A stretch of 56,940 nucleotides of DNA from positions 1 to 56,940 of the forward strand of contig NJFT01000249.1 in NCBI GenBank assembly GCA_002221725.1. The letters are read 5' to 3'. The notes under the pieces were generated by a model. The model saw nothing but the letters and a program-made list of their open reading frames with translations, had not been told where the DNA came from and ran no database searches. Position numbers and translations under genes: made by a program. Origin of the DNA: Scedosporium boydii (taxonomy: Eukaryota > Ascomycota > Sordariomycetes > Microascales > Microascaceae). Shown here one piece after another: positions 37,761 through 49,195 of this stretch (positions are counted from its first letter, which is position 1; every line of letters starts with the position of its first letter).

Positions 37761-37865
37761 ATGTTTAAAGCATTCACCACCCTCCTTCGCCTTGCCAAGC
37801 GAAGCTCGAGTTCATTTTATCCTTTCTTGCCTATCGATCCGCGTCCAAACCCTCCACTAACATAA
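37761..37865 (+). CDS. Candidate upstream ORF 2 (34 aa)
   Basis: A 34-codon frame starting MFKAFTTLLRLAKR ends at TAA 175 bases before the homeodomain ATG at 38041. The start is amphipathic and basic, but this may be chance. It would act as a uORF only if the leader is transcribed from upstream of 37761. Confidence 0.3.
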   Translation: MFKAFTTLLRLAKRSSSSFYPFLPIDPRPNPPLT

Positions 37866-38040
37866 AGACCGCCACGACTCTCTCACTTATATCATTACTA
37901 TCTTTCAGAGCCGGTGTTCCAAACTCTCTCACCCTTCGCGGTCATCATTCCCGAGTTGCTCCTCTATTCCTTAGCCCTCAGTTTTGGCCTCACTCTTTCA
38001 GTTTCAGTCTATCTCGGCGGATAGAAAGCCATCTATATGC

Positions 38041-40146
38041 ATGGGCTTTGGGGCTCCTCATAGTTCAGGTCTTGATCAGCAGTTCCTTGGTCCTATTACT
38101 CGCTACGCGGAGAAAGTATACACACACGCGCCCCGACACCGAACAAACCCATTGGCCGACCAGCGAGGATCGCAGCGGGATCCCTTTTTAAGGGAGGACG
38201 ACGACAGAATGGAGTACTACCCCTACCAACAAGTGCAACACCGGTTGCCCCAGGCTGCCTACAACGGTGGCCTCTACCACACTCAAAATCCCCGTTTTCA
38301 GCAACAACAACAACAACAACAACAGCAACAACAGGTGCGCGAGATGCCGCAGTTCCAGTTCCAAGGTCACCGCTGGATGGACCCATACGCGCGCAACTCT
38401 CTGCTCCAGTCGCACCGGACTGAGACGAAACCTAGGTTATCCAAGGGAGAGGTCGAGCAATTAGAGGCCGAATTCCAGAAGAACAACAAGCCGAGCTCAA
38501 ATGTCAAAAAGGGACTCGCCGAGCAAATGAGGGTGGAGGTCGCCCGCATTAATGTATTTACATCTCATCCCCTTCCTTCAATCATGGTGGTGGCTAGCTA
38601 GCAAGCCCTGTCCAGGTCACCTCTCTCAACTGTTTGTAAATGGACTTCAAGCTGACTGGCCCTCGGGTAGAACTGGTTCCAGAACAGGCGTGCGAAGAAG
38701 AAGCAGGAGCTGAAGGCGCAAATGCAGGAGGCAAAGAACAAAGCCGAGGAAGACGTCAAGGTGGAAATTTCCCCAACGACCGATACCGAAGAGCCCCTCC
38801 CCTCGACCGAGCAACCAGATGACACCACGCCTACTAAGCCGACGATAAAGACGGAAATCAGCTCCCCGAGTCCGCTCTCTGATATGAATGTCCCCTCGAC
38901 TCGGACGTCACCACAACAGGAGCACAGCCGACCCGAATCGCAACCCAACACCACGTACTCGAGCCATGCGTCTCCAGATGCTCTCAATTTCGCCTTCAAC
39001 ACGGCGTCGGTCAATGGCGCCTCGTATGGCACCACCCAGTGCCAGGATTTCTCCAGCATGATGGCAGTGTCTTGCGCAACGTCCGATCCTACGGCGATGT
39101 CGGTCTCGGCTCCGATGAACTGTTCGGTTGAAGGCGGCGCTGACGCAATCGGGGCCTTCTCCTACCCTTACATGATGTTTCCCAGTAGCACGGACGAGGT
39201 GACTTCGTTCGAGACGCAGCTGCCAATGAAACGGGAAATGCCAATGGCGTACCAAGACGTGGAAGCGACTCAGCCGGGCATTGAAACCAGCTTTCACGAT
39301 GTCGCGTCGGAGCAAATGAACCCGCAGGGGTTCCGCATTAAATCACCACCTGCAGTTGATCTCGCTGGCCGGAGGAAGCGGCCAGGTCTCGCTCTCTCGG
39401 GCCTTCGGAGTACCTCGAACGGACCGACTACAGGTATGGACTTTGGCGGCGCCAGGCGTGTGGATCCGGGAAGTCCAATGCGGAGGGTTGCTTCTGCATC
39501 TGGATTCGGACCCCAAGGTATCCGAAGATTCCCTGCGCAGCAAAGGCAGTTCAGCGACCGGAGGCAAGAGTCTCTTCTCCAGGCTGCCCGCTCACCTAAT
39601 GTGATGGCTTCATCTCTCAACAATACGATGGCACCGCCTACTCCCAGCACTCCAGTGGTCGCCACGCAACAGTCTCTACGCGAGGCTACGGTCTCCTCTA
39701 ACTCGTCATCCGATGACAATGGTCCTTTCCTTGTTTACTCGGAGGTGCCTACCCACCCCTCGGCCTTGGATCAGAGCCTTAGAACGCCGCCTGCGACCCC
39801 TGTTACCATTGGAGACACATTCACTCACTCCATTGAGGCGACGCTTGGCTTCGCGCCTTCTGATGAGGCTCTTCTTACACCTGGCGTTGAGTTCCCGATG
39901 AGGAACACTGAATTTTGCCTACCAAATTATGTGTCTGATGGCTACATGAGCCAGCCCACTACCCCTAACTTCCCACCACCGCAGGTGTCCATGCCGACAG
40001 CTTACTACGCGTCCATGCCTAGCGGAAACACGGAATTCAACTGGACCGACGCCACGATGGTTTCCAAGTCTTCTCCTCATCAGAACCACAGGCGGCAACT
40101 GCAGTTCAACAACTTTACGGCTCAGGACTTTAATGGCGGCAAATAA
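38041..40146 (+). CDS. Homeodomain transcription factor, HTF1/Pah1-like
   Basis: This is a nuclear DNA-binding regulator with one homeodomain. Two exons, 38041-38553 and 38671-40146, join to 662 aa. The 117-base intron (GTATTT donor, CTGAC branch point, TAG acceptor) splits helix 3: VARIN joins NWFQNRRAKKK, which restores W48, F49, N51 and R53 of the homeodomain (about residues 126-185). N-terminal to it is a run of 12 Gln encoded by CAG/CAA. The C-terminal 470 residues are Ser/Thr/Pro-rich and look disordered. The homeodomain (LSKGEVEQLEAEFQ, KPSSNVKKGLAEQ) resembles the fungal group that includes Fusarium/Magnaporthe HTF1 and Podospora pah1, which act in conidiation and hyphal growth; exact orthology is inferred. 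A second ATG at 38209 (MEYYPYQQ) is an alternative start giving 606 aa. The gene follows an 18-kb region without genes. Confidence 0.85.
38299..38334 (+). repeat. CAA/CAG microsatellite encoding 12 Gln
   Basis: Twelve consecutive glutamine codons, mostly CAA with three CAG, lie in the first exon of the homeodomain gene. Such tracts often vary in length between strains. Confidence 0.95.
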
Positions 40147-42202
40147 ACGCCAATACTTTTTGCCTTGCCCATTCCAGTCGATATACCCCCTTTCGTCATA
40201 CATATTTATCATCCTATAGACCAAAACCGATAAGATAACATTTCTCGTCTGTTTTTCTTTTTGTTTTTGCCTTTTTTCGTTTACGACGTTAATGGAGCTG
40301 GGTAGCGGGGCGTACCGGGTTTCATCATATTTGGCGGTTATCTTCACGTCATCTCTTCATCAGTCTTCCTTCATACAACTTGTTTTTTTATTTTGCTCGG
40401 CAACTAAAAAGCGAGTTCTTCAGCAACAATTGTACCATCATGACAGATATGGGATTAATGTGGGATTTTCTTTTTCTCTTCTTCTTTGAGTAGTGGTTGG
40501 GTTTACGCGATGGAGGAGGGGACAAGCAGGTCAATATTACTCCTTGAGCGATCAACCAAGTTTCTCGTGGCCTCTTCCACAACCGCAACGCTTCACTATC
40601 GCATTCGATCCCTCCCTTCAAATCCCTCGGGCGATGTTCGGGCCCTTTGGGATGAATCAATTACTAGGGGTGAATGAGGTCTTTGGGGATACCGAGTTAG
40701 GGTTGCTTTCCTCTTCCATCATCGCGTTTTCCGAGGCAGCTGCTTGTTTCCCCCTTCTTTTGCTTCCCTTCTTCACATATTCTTCTTTCCAAATTATTGG
40801 AGAAGCAGCAGCGACTTAATTTTTCTCTCTCTTTTGGGTTAATATAATGGCAGCGAAACGAAACTGAAGGGTGATCTGGGTCTTACTTGAATGGATTCCA
40901 TTGAGGGAGAAGAAGAGCCTCGATCGAGTAAGCTGAGGCCTGTACCGATGGGAGGAGGTGTTTAGGACATCAGGCCCCTTGGGAAGGGAATTGGGAATAG
41001 TGTACTCTTTTAGCAAGGGAAATGGAATACCCTCGATTTTCATCGCACATTTTTGTGCGGGCTCGATGCTGTTCGTAAAGATCCCAATGATCGATATAGG
41101 TGCTTGGTGTATTTGAGGCAAAAAGGGTTTGCCTGGACGAGATGCTGCCCTGGCATTTCGACAGATGGAGCCGAGGAGTGCTGCGACCTTCTCATCACCA
41201 TAATGGCACACTTACACCGACCTCAACAGTGTCAGAAATACCGGGCTCGGATTGTATATTACATTATATTTTTATCAATGCCTAATTCACCGATCCCTTC
41301 CAGAATGGCGGGGGCAATAGATAGATGGCTTTTCGTACACACTTCGCGCGCACGTGAGAACCCACGCAACTAACAAAGTTTAGCATCCGAAAGGATAGAA
41401 AAACAGCGGATTCCTAACAGGCCTTTTCCAGGGGGATCAACAGGAACAATGACATCGAGGCCGAAAATAGAAGGAAAAATTGTTGATAGGTACATTTTTG
41501 GATGTACCTTGCGCTATCCTTCTCGGATCGGCTCGGAACTTTGGATCATTAATAATAGAGATTCTGATATCGGGACTCGGGATCCTAGGGACGCGTGCTT
41601 ATGCCGACGGAGTGCGGACGGACCCGGTCTTGGACTCGGCCGATGAGAATTGTTGCCTTGGGCGGCTCCGGTTACATCCCCCGAGGAAGAAAGCAAAAGG
41701 AGTCAATTCGAAGATTTGAAAACAAATTCAAGGGAAAAGAAGATTAAAAATAAGAAGAGAAATATAATAAAATAATAAAGAAGACCGCTGCAAAAATAAA
41801 ATGGCCAACTGTGGAAAAATACTCAGAGCATCTTAACCATGTTCTCACGACCAAGCTTGTATAGATTACACCTATCACACAGGTTCTTCGTCAAGTGAGT
41901 TCAATGTACTCTGAATTTGATGTTCTACCATCGTGGGAATCTGTTACAGGTTTCTAAAACAAGGCAAAAATATGAGGAAAAAGATCCATCCGCCAAGTCC
42001 TCTCTCCTTCTTACACACCAATGCCCTCGCGTCTAACCCTCCTTTTTATTCCCAAAATACAAAGGAGAAAGAAAAAGAGTTAGGCCAAACACGGCTATCA
42101 CTTCATCGCCACCCACGATTCATCCGGTTGTACAGATTCAACCTTGTGAGCGACTAGAGTAACCGGAATTGTGTCGATTGTTTCGACTTGTGGTCGAATG
42201 CT
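40147..42202. other. Convergent intergenic region, homeodomain gene / CCP
   Basis: These 2.06 kb between two convergent stop codons carry no convincing gene. T-rich sequence after 40147 and an A/T-rich tract at about 41710-41785 probably belong to 3' UTRs or terminators. Open frames up to 131 codons overlap each other and have no recognisable features. No copy of the TACGAAGTA repeat was found here. Confidence 0.6.
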
Positions 42203-43453
42203 TTAAGCGTTGGGGGACTTGAGAGTGAAGCTCTTGGCGTCCTGGGCGAAGGGAACACCGAGCTCGAAGAGCTTGACGACGGCAGCAGAGAAGTCCTTGA
42301 AGAAGGCGTCGTTATCCTTGGCGTAGAGCTCGACCCACTTGCGGAACTCCTTGTCCTGGACAAGAGCCATATCGGTAGGGAGCATCATAAGGCTCTTGGT
42401 CTTCTTGTCCTCGTACTATTCCGGTGAGAAAGAATTACGTCAGTAATTTTATCAACATGGCGCATTTTGTTAAAATCAGCTTCGTCGTGAGTCATAGCTT
42501 ACCTGAGCGGGGCCGTCCCACTTCCTCCACTGCCACTTCTCGTCAAGGAGAAGGCGGTAGAAGTCATTGGTCAGAACGGTAGGAGAGAAGGTCCAGGGAC
42601 CATCGAAGCCGCTTCGGTTCTTGTGGGTGCGGCCGAGAGCGTGAGCACCGCAAAGGGCAACAATCTCCTGATCGTTGAAGCCCATTCGGTAGAAGATATC
42701 ACGGATGTGCTTAGGGCCCTGGGCGGCATCGGGAAGACGGCCGTCAGGAGTGCAGGCAGAGACGTCACCGTCAGTACGGCCGGGCCTGTAAGGAATCTCA
42801 GGTCCCAACATCTCCTGGATGGCGCAGACACCGCCGAGGATCCAGAGATCCGAGTAGGAGATCCAGGGGAACTTCTCTGTTCAGATTGTTAGCCCGGATT
42901 TGGCCAGAGCAAAAGGAAAAACCAAATTCTCAATGAGGCTTAGATAGGGTGGTCAAAACTCACGCTTGACGGGCTCAAGGAAGTCACGGGCGGCCTTGAG
43001 ACCGGCATTGGCGCTGTGCTCCGACTCGGGAGCGAACCTCATGGTAGCGCCGTTGCTGCCACCAGTGCGGGTGTCCTTGTCATAGGTACCGCTGGCATGC
43101 CAGGCGAGACGGAGGAGGACGGGACCGTAGCTTCCATCATCGTACTCGTCATTCTCCTCAAGGCGGTCGGCAATGACATTGTAGACCTCCTGGTAGTCCT
43201 TCTGGGTAGGCTTGAACTCCTTGATCGAGGGGCTAGAGCCACCCTGAGTGAAGAAGTAGTAACCAGCGCCACCGGCCGCCGCAGCACCAGCGATCCAGAT
43301 CAGGGAAGACGAGCCGCCGGACTTGCCAGCCTCGGAAGAGTTATAGCGGCGACCACCCTGGCGGAGGATTTGCCTGGGAGCAGCGACGAAAGCGGTGCGA
43401 CGGGTGGCGGTTCGGAGCGCCACACGGGCGAATTGGCGGGTAGTCGAAGCCAT
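42203..43453 (-). CDS. CCP1: Cytochrome c peroxidase, mitochondrial
   Basis: This class I haem peroxidase of the mitochondrial intermembrane space reduces H2O2 with electrons from cytochrome c. Three exons on the minus strand (43453-42964, 42876-42503, 42415-42203) join to 358 aa. Both introns are 87 bases, with GTGAGT..CAG and GTAAGC..TAG. The N-terminus is Arg-rich and free of acid residues, as in a mitochondrial presequence, followed by a hydrophobic Ala/Gly segment at about 50-68 that fits the two-step sorting signal of CCP. Active-site residues are all present: distal R115, W118 and H119 (LLRLAWHAS), proximal H242 (GAHALGRTH) and the radical-forming Trp at W258 (GPW). Length matches the yeast precursor (361 aa). 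It lies in tandem with PRP39, 3.2 kb downstream of that gene's stop. Confidence 0.95.
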
Positions 43454-46400
43454 CGTGTGATCTGTGTAGGAGGCGAAGAGGAAATACTGAAAATACTATT
43501 CAGTGATGGGTCAGATGCAGGCTCAGGGCGTGTGTGTGCGACAGAGGGAAAATAGGTGGGTGAGCTGGGAGAATTCGGATCAGATGGATGGGGAGATTGG
43601 TGACACAGCTTGATAGATGCAAGCAAAGTCGAAAGAGAGTACAAAGAATGAAGCTTCCGAAAGAAGAGATCTCAACGAACCAAGTGGAGTGAAATAGGGA
43701 GTTCTTACCTTCCTAAGGATGCCCGGATGGAATTGGAGGTGAAGAAAAAGGAGGGAAGAAGAGAATAGAGTGACGAGAAACCGGGGGAAATCAAGAGAAG
43801 CCCGAGATACAATTGCATCGAGCTGGGAGGAACAGATCGGGTTTCGCTTCAGAGGGGCCTTCCTGTTCCACTGCTCTATTGTGGGGACATGATGGGCAGG
43901 ATGAGCGAGAATGCAAATTAAAGTGTTCTGATTGGCCGAAATGGGCCAAAAGGCTCGGGATCCACTCAGTTTGGCCCGAACAGTTCGAAGGTGCGAGCAA
44001 ATAACTTGATTACGTAGGTGGGAAAACGGGGAAAGAGAAGCTGGCGCTTTGCCGGATGGAGACTCGGCTCTTGCTCTTTGCTTGTTGTGGGGAGTTTAGT
44101 CTGGACGAGCATGAGGAAGCTCTAGGCGCTAGTGTACTTGGTCAAGACTAGATACAGCTCCGGATCTACCTTCGGTAGCTCTGTGCTGGAGTGCCTGTTC
44201 TCAACTACTTTGTAAGGAGTACAATGGTGGTGGAGAGCTGTATTGTTACTCGCTACAATCCTGTAGGACATCCATCCAAAACGTTTCAAAGACCGAGGTT
44301 CTGGAAACGGAGGTAGACGCCGACCAATTCGTACTGAGGTACCTCATCCACGGAAGTACACGTACCTGAGATAAAGCGTTCGACGTAATGCATTATCAAT
44401 TTACCACCCACAATAGATCCCGACAGAATATCTTGGGCTCCGTTGATCTCGCCCTCCGAGAAGTAAACAGACAACCCATTGTTTCGCATGCCTGCAGGAT
44501 AACCCTATCTAACCCTAGTTGAGATAAGGAGTGGGAGGAGATGGATTTACGAAGTAGAGCTGGTGACCTCAGCCACCAAACTTTGACAGGAGCAATGAGT
44601 AAATGAGCGCATCTTAATAGAGTGAGAGCAACATTGGTACCTTGAGAGTTGTTTTTTTTGTGGCAAAAGGTTCCGCTTGGCGCTGATTAAACATGTCCTC
44701 TATTGCACAGCTCTTCTGATATGCTCGGTCGTGTACCTCATTGATGTTTCACTTCAATGTTGCAGCACCGACCCGGTTGTGTGCGCATGAGTGTACTCTG
44801 CAAGGACAGGACTGGATTGTCGAATGAATCATCTGATCCGGAGCATTATATTCAGGCCAATTGGACCGTCGAATAAAGGTACCAAATTCAATGTTTTTCT
44901 CTCCGCGAGGTGAGAAGTCCATCGGCGAAGCCCTGCTCGGCCCTGCAGAAAACGCCACATCACATCATCTCCAGAACCCCCCTCAATTGATCAATCAATC
45001 CTTCCAAGATGCCTCAATTCAAGTGCCTTTCCCATGGTTAAAATCGAAGATCCGATCCCGCTGATGTTCCAGAGTAATTGCTCAGCCTAGCTGCTTTAGA
45101 AAAATCTTTCTCCACGGAGCGCGCTTTCTCAATTTCACCAGCCGTGCCCGACGTGCTCCCCAAAAAGGACGTCTCGGCTGCACGTGTTTATTGAGCCTCC
45201 TCGCCAAAATCGCCCTGCAGTTTCCATTCCAGCACACGCCATTTCCAATGGTCTGACGCCAAATCACATGACTTTTGCCAAGCCCGTGTCATTGTCCGTT
45301 TCGGGCAAGGTGTGGGTTCTTTCCAATTCTGGTAATAATTTCGTCCATTGATCCTTCTCGCATATGCTTTGATGTGCCGTGTCGAGCTGCATAATAGAAG
45401 CGCTTGCTCTATAATAGACATCGGAAATCAATCCGGAGTGCCGCTGCCGATGTTACACGATGGGAAACGACGCCTTCTCATCGGAGTGGCATGTTTTCGG
45501 TCAGGATATCACTCTCGTCGTCAACGGCGAGAGGACCCTTAATCTCCGCCCTTCTAACAAAGCCCCAGCTTGTAAAAGGAGTGCAACCGCGAATGGATAC
45601 AGCTGTGGTTTCCAGCCAATGAAGACCTGATCGCATTTGATACGTCCAATCCGACTGATCAGCACCACTCCCATGAACCCATACCCACGTCCCCGGATCC
45701 CATGAGAGATGAAACTCAGCCTGAGAATAACAGTTAGGAGAGATTCGCGCTTGTCCCGCGCTCCGGATACGAACAAGTCTTCTCCTCTTCCTCTTCCTCT
45801 TCCTCCTTCTCGAAGGGGAAAGGTAAGGAAAGGTATCCCCGAGCTGGGCATACAGGCCTCAGCCCAACTGGTCTATGGTATCAGCTCTGTATTTGATTCT
45901 GGCGACCTCCCGAGTGCGAACTATCATGTACGAGGTAAAATAATGATAAATAACCTCCCGGTAAGCGCAAGAGACGAACGGCACTTGAAGAACATGAACA
46001 TTCGCTTACCCGACGTCGGTTCCATGGCGGCGGGTGACAACTGGCGAGAAGCAACTTCGTATGAATGAGTCTTTTACAATCGGCCTGGGGCTGACTTGAC
46101 ACAACACACGTATGCCTTTCTATCATTTCTTGTTGGCTAACTAGAGACCAAGAGCTACATCCTTAAACTACATGAAAAGGTTACATGAGCAGATGAACTC
46201 GACCTCCATTTCCACTCGTCTTCTGTCGGCGCATGCGAGCAAGGCCTCGCCTCTCTCATGCCATGCCTTTGCCGCTCGACTTCCCCCTTCCTTATGCTTC
46301 CGTTCCATCCATTCCACATATAACTCTCACCCAAACGGTGAGAATGCCCGCCGCTCGAGTTGTGATAAACTCATTGTTGATGCTGAAGAATCCAACCGCC

Positions 46401-46621
46401 GTGATATTTTTTTCCCCTCGCCAAAAAAAGGCGGATAATAAAAAGAAGAAAGAGAAGAAAAGGTAATAAGACCGCAAACATCAACGTGTGCTGTGCGGAA
46501 GAGGAAAAAAAATAACACAAAACTATAGTACAGAGTAGTCCTAGCGAAATTCGACTTGATAGGGGCCCATTCGTCGGGCCTTACTCGGGTGGCCGGGTTT
46601 CCGTCGAAAAAGACCCTCTTC
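43454..46621. other. Intergenic region between CCP1 and PRP39
   Basis: These 3.2 kb hold the CCP1 promoter at the left and the PRP39 3' UTR at the right. I see no supportable gene. A TACGAAGTA copy lies at 44548, a TACTTTGTA at 44206 and the variant hairpin CTACC-TTC-GGTAG at 44166. A-rich and T-rich runs near 46420-46520 may belong to the PRP39 terminator. A pyrimidine-rich stretch (cctcttcctcttcctc) lies near 45782-45800. Confidence 0.6.
44166..44178. repeat. CTACC-TTC-GGTAG inverted repeat
   Basis: Arms CTACC and GGTAG pair around TTC, with the same C-TTC-G centre as the main family but a different stem. It is the clearest copy in which the core is kept and the adjacent arm sequence is not TAC/GTA. 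Confidence 0.65.
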
Positions 46622-49195
46622 CTAGTTGAAGCTGGCTGGGCCCTGAGCATCAGGGCTCACATCTCCGTGAAGGTCGTAATACGTCCAGTATTTGGCTTCA
46701 GCCTTCACCTTGGTCGCATCGTCAAGCTCGGCCAAGATCAGGCCGTTTTCCTTATTTCCGGCTCGTGTCTTCGAATACACTGATACTGATGGGGGACTAG
46801 AATCATGCAGGTGTTAATTCATGACATTAAAACAGATGACGGTCATTGGAAGGGAATGGGAAAAGAAGCCTACCCAAAGGTTTCACGATCCAAGAGTAGG
46901 AACTGCTTCATAGCATCCTTGCCTCCTCTCTGCTGCAGGTACGAAAAGTAACTGCGCGAGAGTTCCTTCTTTACCGCTGCTGACAGGCGACTCTTGGTAC
47001 GAAGTTGCTCAAATAGTTGCTGGATGCGCTCGGCATGCTGAGGCTCCAGCATCACGCTCGTAGGCTGCTGGAGCTCGAACTCGATCCATTTCTCCCAGAA
47101 GATCCTGCTGTCACCATACCACTGCAGGTTCTTCGAGAAAACAGCACGAGCCTCGTCAACAGATCCCTTCTCCTTCCAGAGCAAGAACGCCCACTCCGTC
47201 ACTAAGGCTGCCTTGGTGTAGATATCAACATGAGGCGAATCAATTTGACTCTTGTAAACCTCAATTGCCGCATCGAGGCCGCTCTGGCGCCTCTGGAGAT
47301 GAGCCCATGAAACAATGGCTTCGATACAGTCAGGTAGCTTCAATAAAATCGCACCATGAATGTCCCGCGCAATATCGATGCGACCGCAGCTCTCCTCAAA
47401 ATATGCGTACTGCATACGAATTCCGGGTCGACTGATGGGAACAAAGAGCGTTGCTGCCCGTTGGTAAATGTTGCGCACTTCCTCCTCCTTGTTTCCGGGT
47501 TGCGACGCCATCCAACGAGCATATCGGAACCAAAACTCATCATAGAAGGCGCACGCCACTAAGCATCTCTCGTACAGGAACATAACCCGGGTGGTATCGC
47601 CTTCAGCTTCCTCAAAGTCGAGATATTTTCGCCAATTCTGGAGCTGGGGGTGTTCAAGCTCCGTCACATGGAAATAAGGGCGCTTAATTTCTGACTCGTA
47701 AGTCCATCGCTTCGTCGTTTCGGATTGCGTGCGCGTGAAAATGTCGTAGTAGTGACTGTCAATCTTAGTCCTGATATCGCGTTCTACTTCGAGTTCCGAT
47801 CGTGGTTGGCCACCGTAGGCGGCAGCCTCTGCAGCAACCTCAGACCTGAACCTGGCGAGCGTCTGTTCAGGTACCAACTCAGCGATGGGGCGCGACTGGG
47901 ATAGCTGGCGAAAGCGTTCGAAATAACGGGCATATTGGTGCATGGGGATCTGAATGATTCGTGTGAGAATGGTAAAGACTCGGTCGTGAGCCTCCTGACG
48001 CTCCTCGTACTCGATATACTTGTCCCAGAAGGGGTGGGCAAGGAAATCGAGGCCTACGGCGGTAGCGCCCCGTTCAAAGAGCCTATTGACAGAGCCAACG
48101 TTAGTCTCGCAAAAGTCAGCGAACCCCACAGTGGTTCTAGAGAGGGAGGGGGTGTGGGGAGGGGAAGAGAAGGGATAAGCAAAGGGAAATAGGTGATATA
48201 CAGGAAGTGCTATTTCTAGTGGAAGCGACGCGCAAAATCCAACACCACCAAACACACAGAAAAAAAAACGAATCCAGGTAGATTGGGGGCAAGACTTGAG
48301 GGAGGAACGCGAGGCGGCCGACGACTCTGGGTGGCATGGACTGGCAACGCAAAGATAGAATAAGAGCGGCAACGCCGACGGAAGAAGCCGTGGAACAATC
48401 CATTAATCCTGCGCCAGTGAATATCTAGGCGGTAGATGGGAAGAAGCAGGCCCGATGCGATTGTCGTCGTCGAAGAGAACAGCGGCAAGTGAGCGGTAGG
48501 GCAGGACTCGTGTCATCCCGGGGAGGGCTGCATAGTCGACGACAACGAGTTTGATTCTGGTTAAGGGAGGGAAGGAAAAAATTACCCCTACTTCGACTTA
48601 CTCTCTAACCAAGTGTGGTGTATGTGTTGTCTCCATCTTGAAGGAACAGTATTCGGTCCACAGATCGACCGACTTGGCGATGCTAGCGACGCCCCTCTCA
48701 TATATCTAGAAATAGATAACGGTGTTAGCAAGGGAGGATTCGGCGCGGCGACGATACGCGAAGGGAAAGAGGTGAAGAGAGAGAGGAGAAAACAAGGCGC
48801 ATTGATTTAAGAGATGAAACTTACCATCTCCGCGGACTCAGGGCCAGCGATGTTGAATTCTTGGTCGGCATACTTCTTCCAGTACCCGAAGAAAAGAGGA
48901 AACTTGAGGAGAAAACCGTCATATGCATCTCGGAAGGCGGCGATCGCTTGGGGGCTCGAGTTTCGGTTTAGCGTGCCATCCATCTCACAGGCGCGGATGA
49001 GCTTCTCCCAGTTCTCGAAGCTATCGGGGTCGGCATCCTGCAAGAAAAGGCGCGATTAGCACCATGCAAATAGAGGTGGAGGAGGGGGCTGGAACACAAG
49101 GGCAGTTGGCAAGAGAAACGTACCACTTCAGCCCTGAGGCGCTTAACCTCGACGTTCTCCTCGTCGGAGGACGCAAAGTGGCCGAAATCCGCCAT
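46622..49195 (-). CDS. PRP39: U1 snRNP-associated splicing factor PRP39
   Basis: This HAT-repeat protein is a U1 snRNP subunit that helps commit pre-mRNA to splicing. Five exons on the minus strand (49195-49124, 49037-48825, 48705-48602, 48082-46874, 46796-46622) join in frame to 590 aa. Introns are 86, 119, 519 and 77 bases. HAT-type motifs with paired aromatic residues run through the protein: FENWEKLI, FPLFFGYWKKYA, SVDLWTEYCSF, HPFWDKYIEYEE, NWRKYLDFEE, DEFWFRYARW and FWEKWIEFE. The fit VRE-LFERGATAVGLDF across the 519-base intron is what the family shows. The last exon supplies a Lys-rich tail ending DAQGPASFN. Length is near that of S. pombe Prp39. The start MADFGHFASSDEE is the only reasonable ATG. 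It is divergent from the phosphoinositide phosphatase gene. Confidence 0.93.
48083..48601 (-). other. Unusually long intron 3 of PRP39
   Basis: These 519 bases separate exons 3 and 4 (donor GTAAGT at 48601, acceptor TAG at 48083). All other introns in the window are 57-119 bases. The protein family continues directly from one exon to the next, so no exon is expected inside. Reading frame 4 stays open for part of the intron, but its translation is Pro/Phe/Ser-rich and not PRP39-like. I looked for C/D snoRNA boxes and saw no convincing pair. Confidence 0.75.

Larger units (their letters stand above)
19939..38040. other. 18-kb gene-poor region with dense short inverted repeats
   Basis: No convincing gene was found between the phosphatase and the homeodomain gene. 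Many frames of 60-190 codons exist on both strands, but none shows a domain, a good start or a splice pattern that extends it. About two thirds of the TACGAAGTA/TACTTCGTA copies of the window lie here, from 22119 to 37163. Sister forms occur at 27212, 28346 and 35454 (TACTCCGTA/TACGGAGTA) and at 32092, 34929 and 36707 (TACAAAGTA/TACTTTGTA). No transposon protein, long repeat or tRNA was recognised. The last kilobase is pyrimidine-rich and is probably the promoter and leader of the homeodomain gene. The region could also hold long non-coding RNAs, which sequence alone cannot show. Confidence 0.6.
37500..38040 (+). promoter_or_regulatory. Pyrimidine-rich leader/promoter of the homeodomain gene
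   Basis: The plus strand is strongly C/T-rich for about 500 bases before the homeodomain start, as is common in promoters and long leaders of filamentous ascomycete regulators. It includes two upstream ORFs (37661 and 37761). No clear TATA box was seen and the transcription start is unknown, so part of this may be untranscribed promoter. Confidence 0.45.

Noticed and set aside
39294..39719. 141-codon minus-strand frame opposite the homeodomain gene
   Set aside because: It overlaps the coding tail of the transcription factor on the other strand and has no recognisable feature.
46874..48372. Reading PRP39 exon 4 as starting at 48372 with a signal-like N-terminus
   Set aside because: The extra N-terminal part is translated intron; the family continues directly into upstream exons through the 48601/48083 splice pair.
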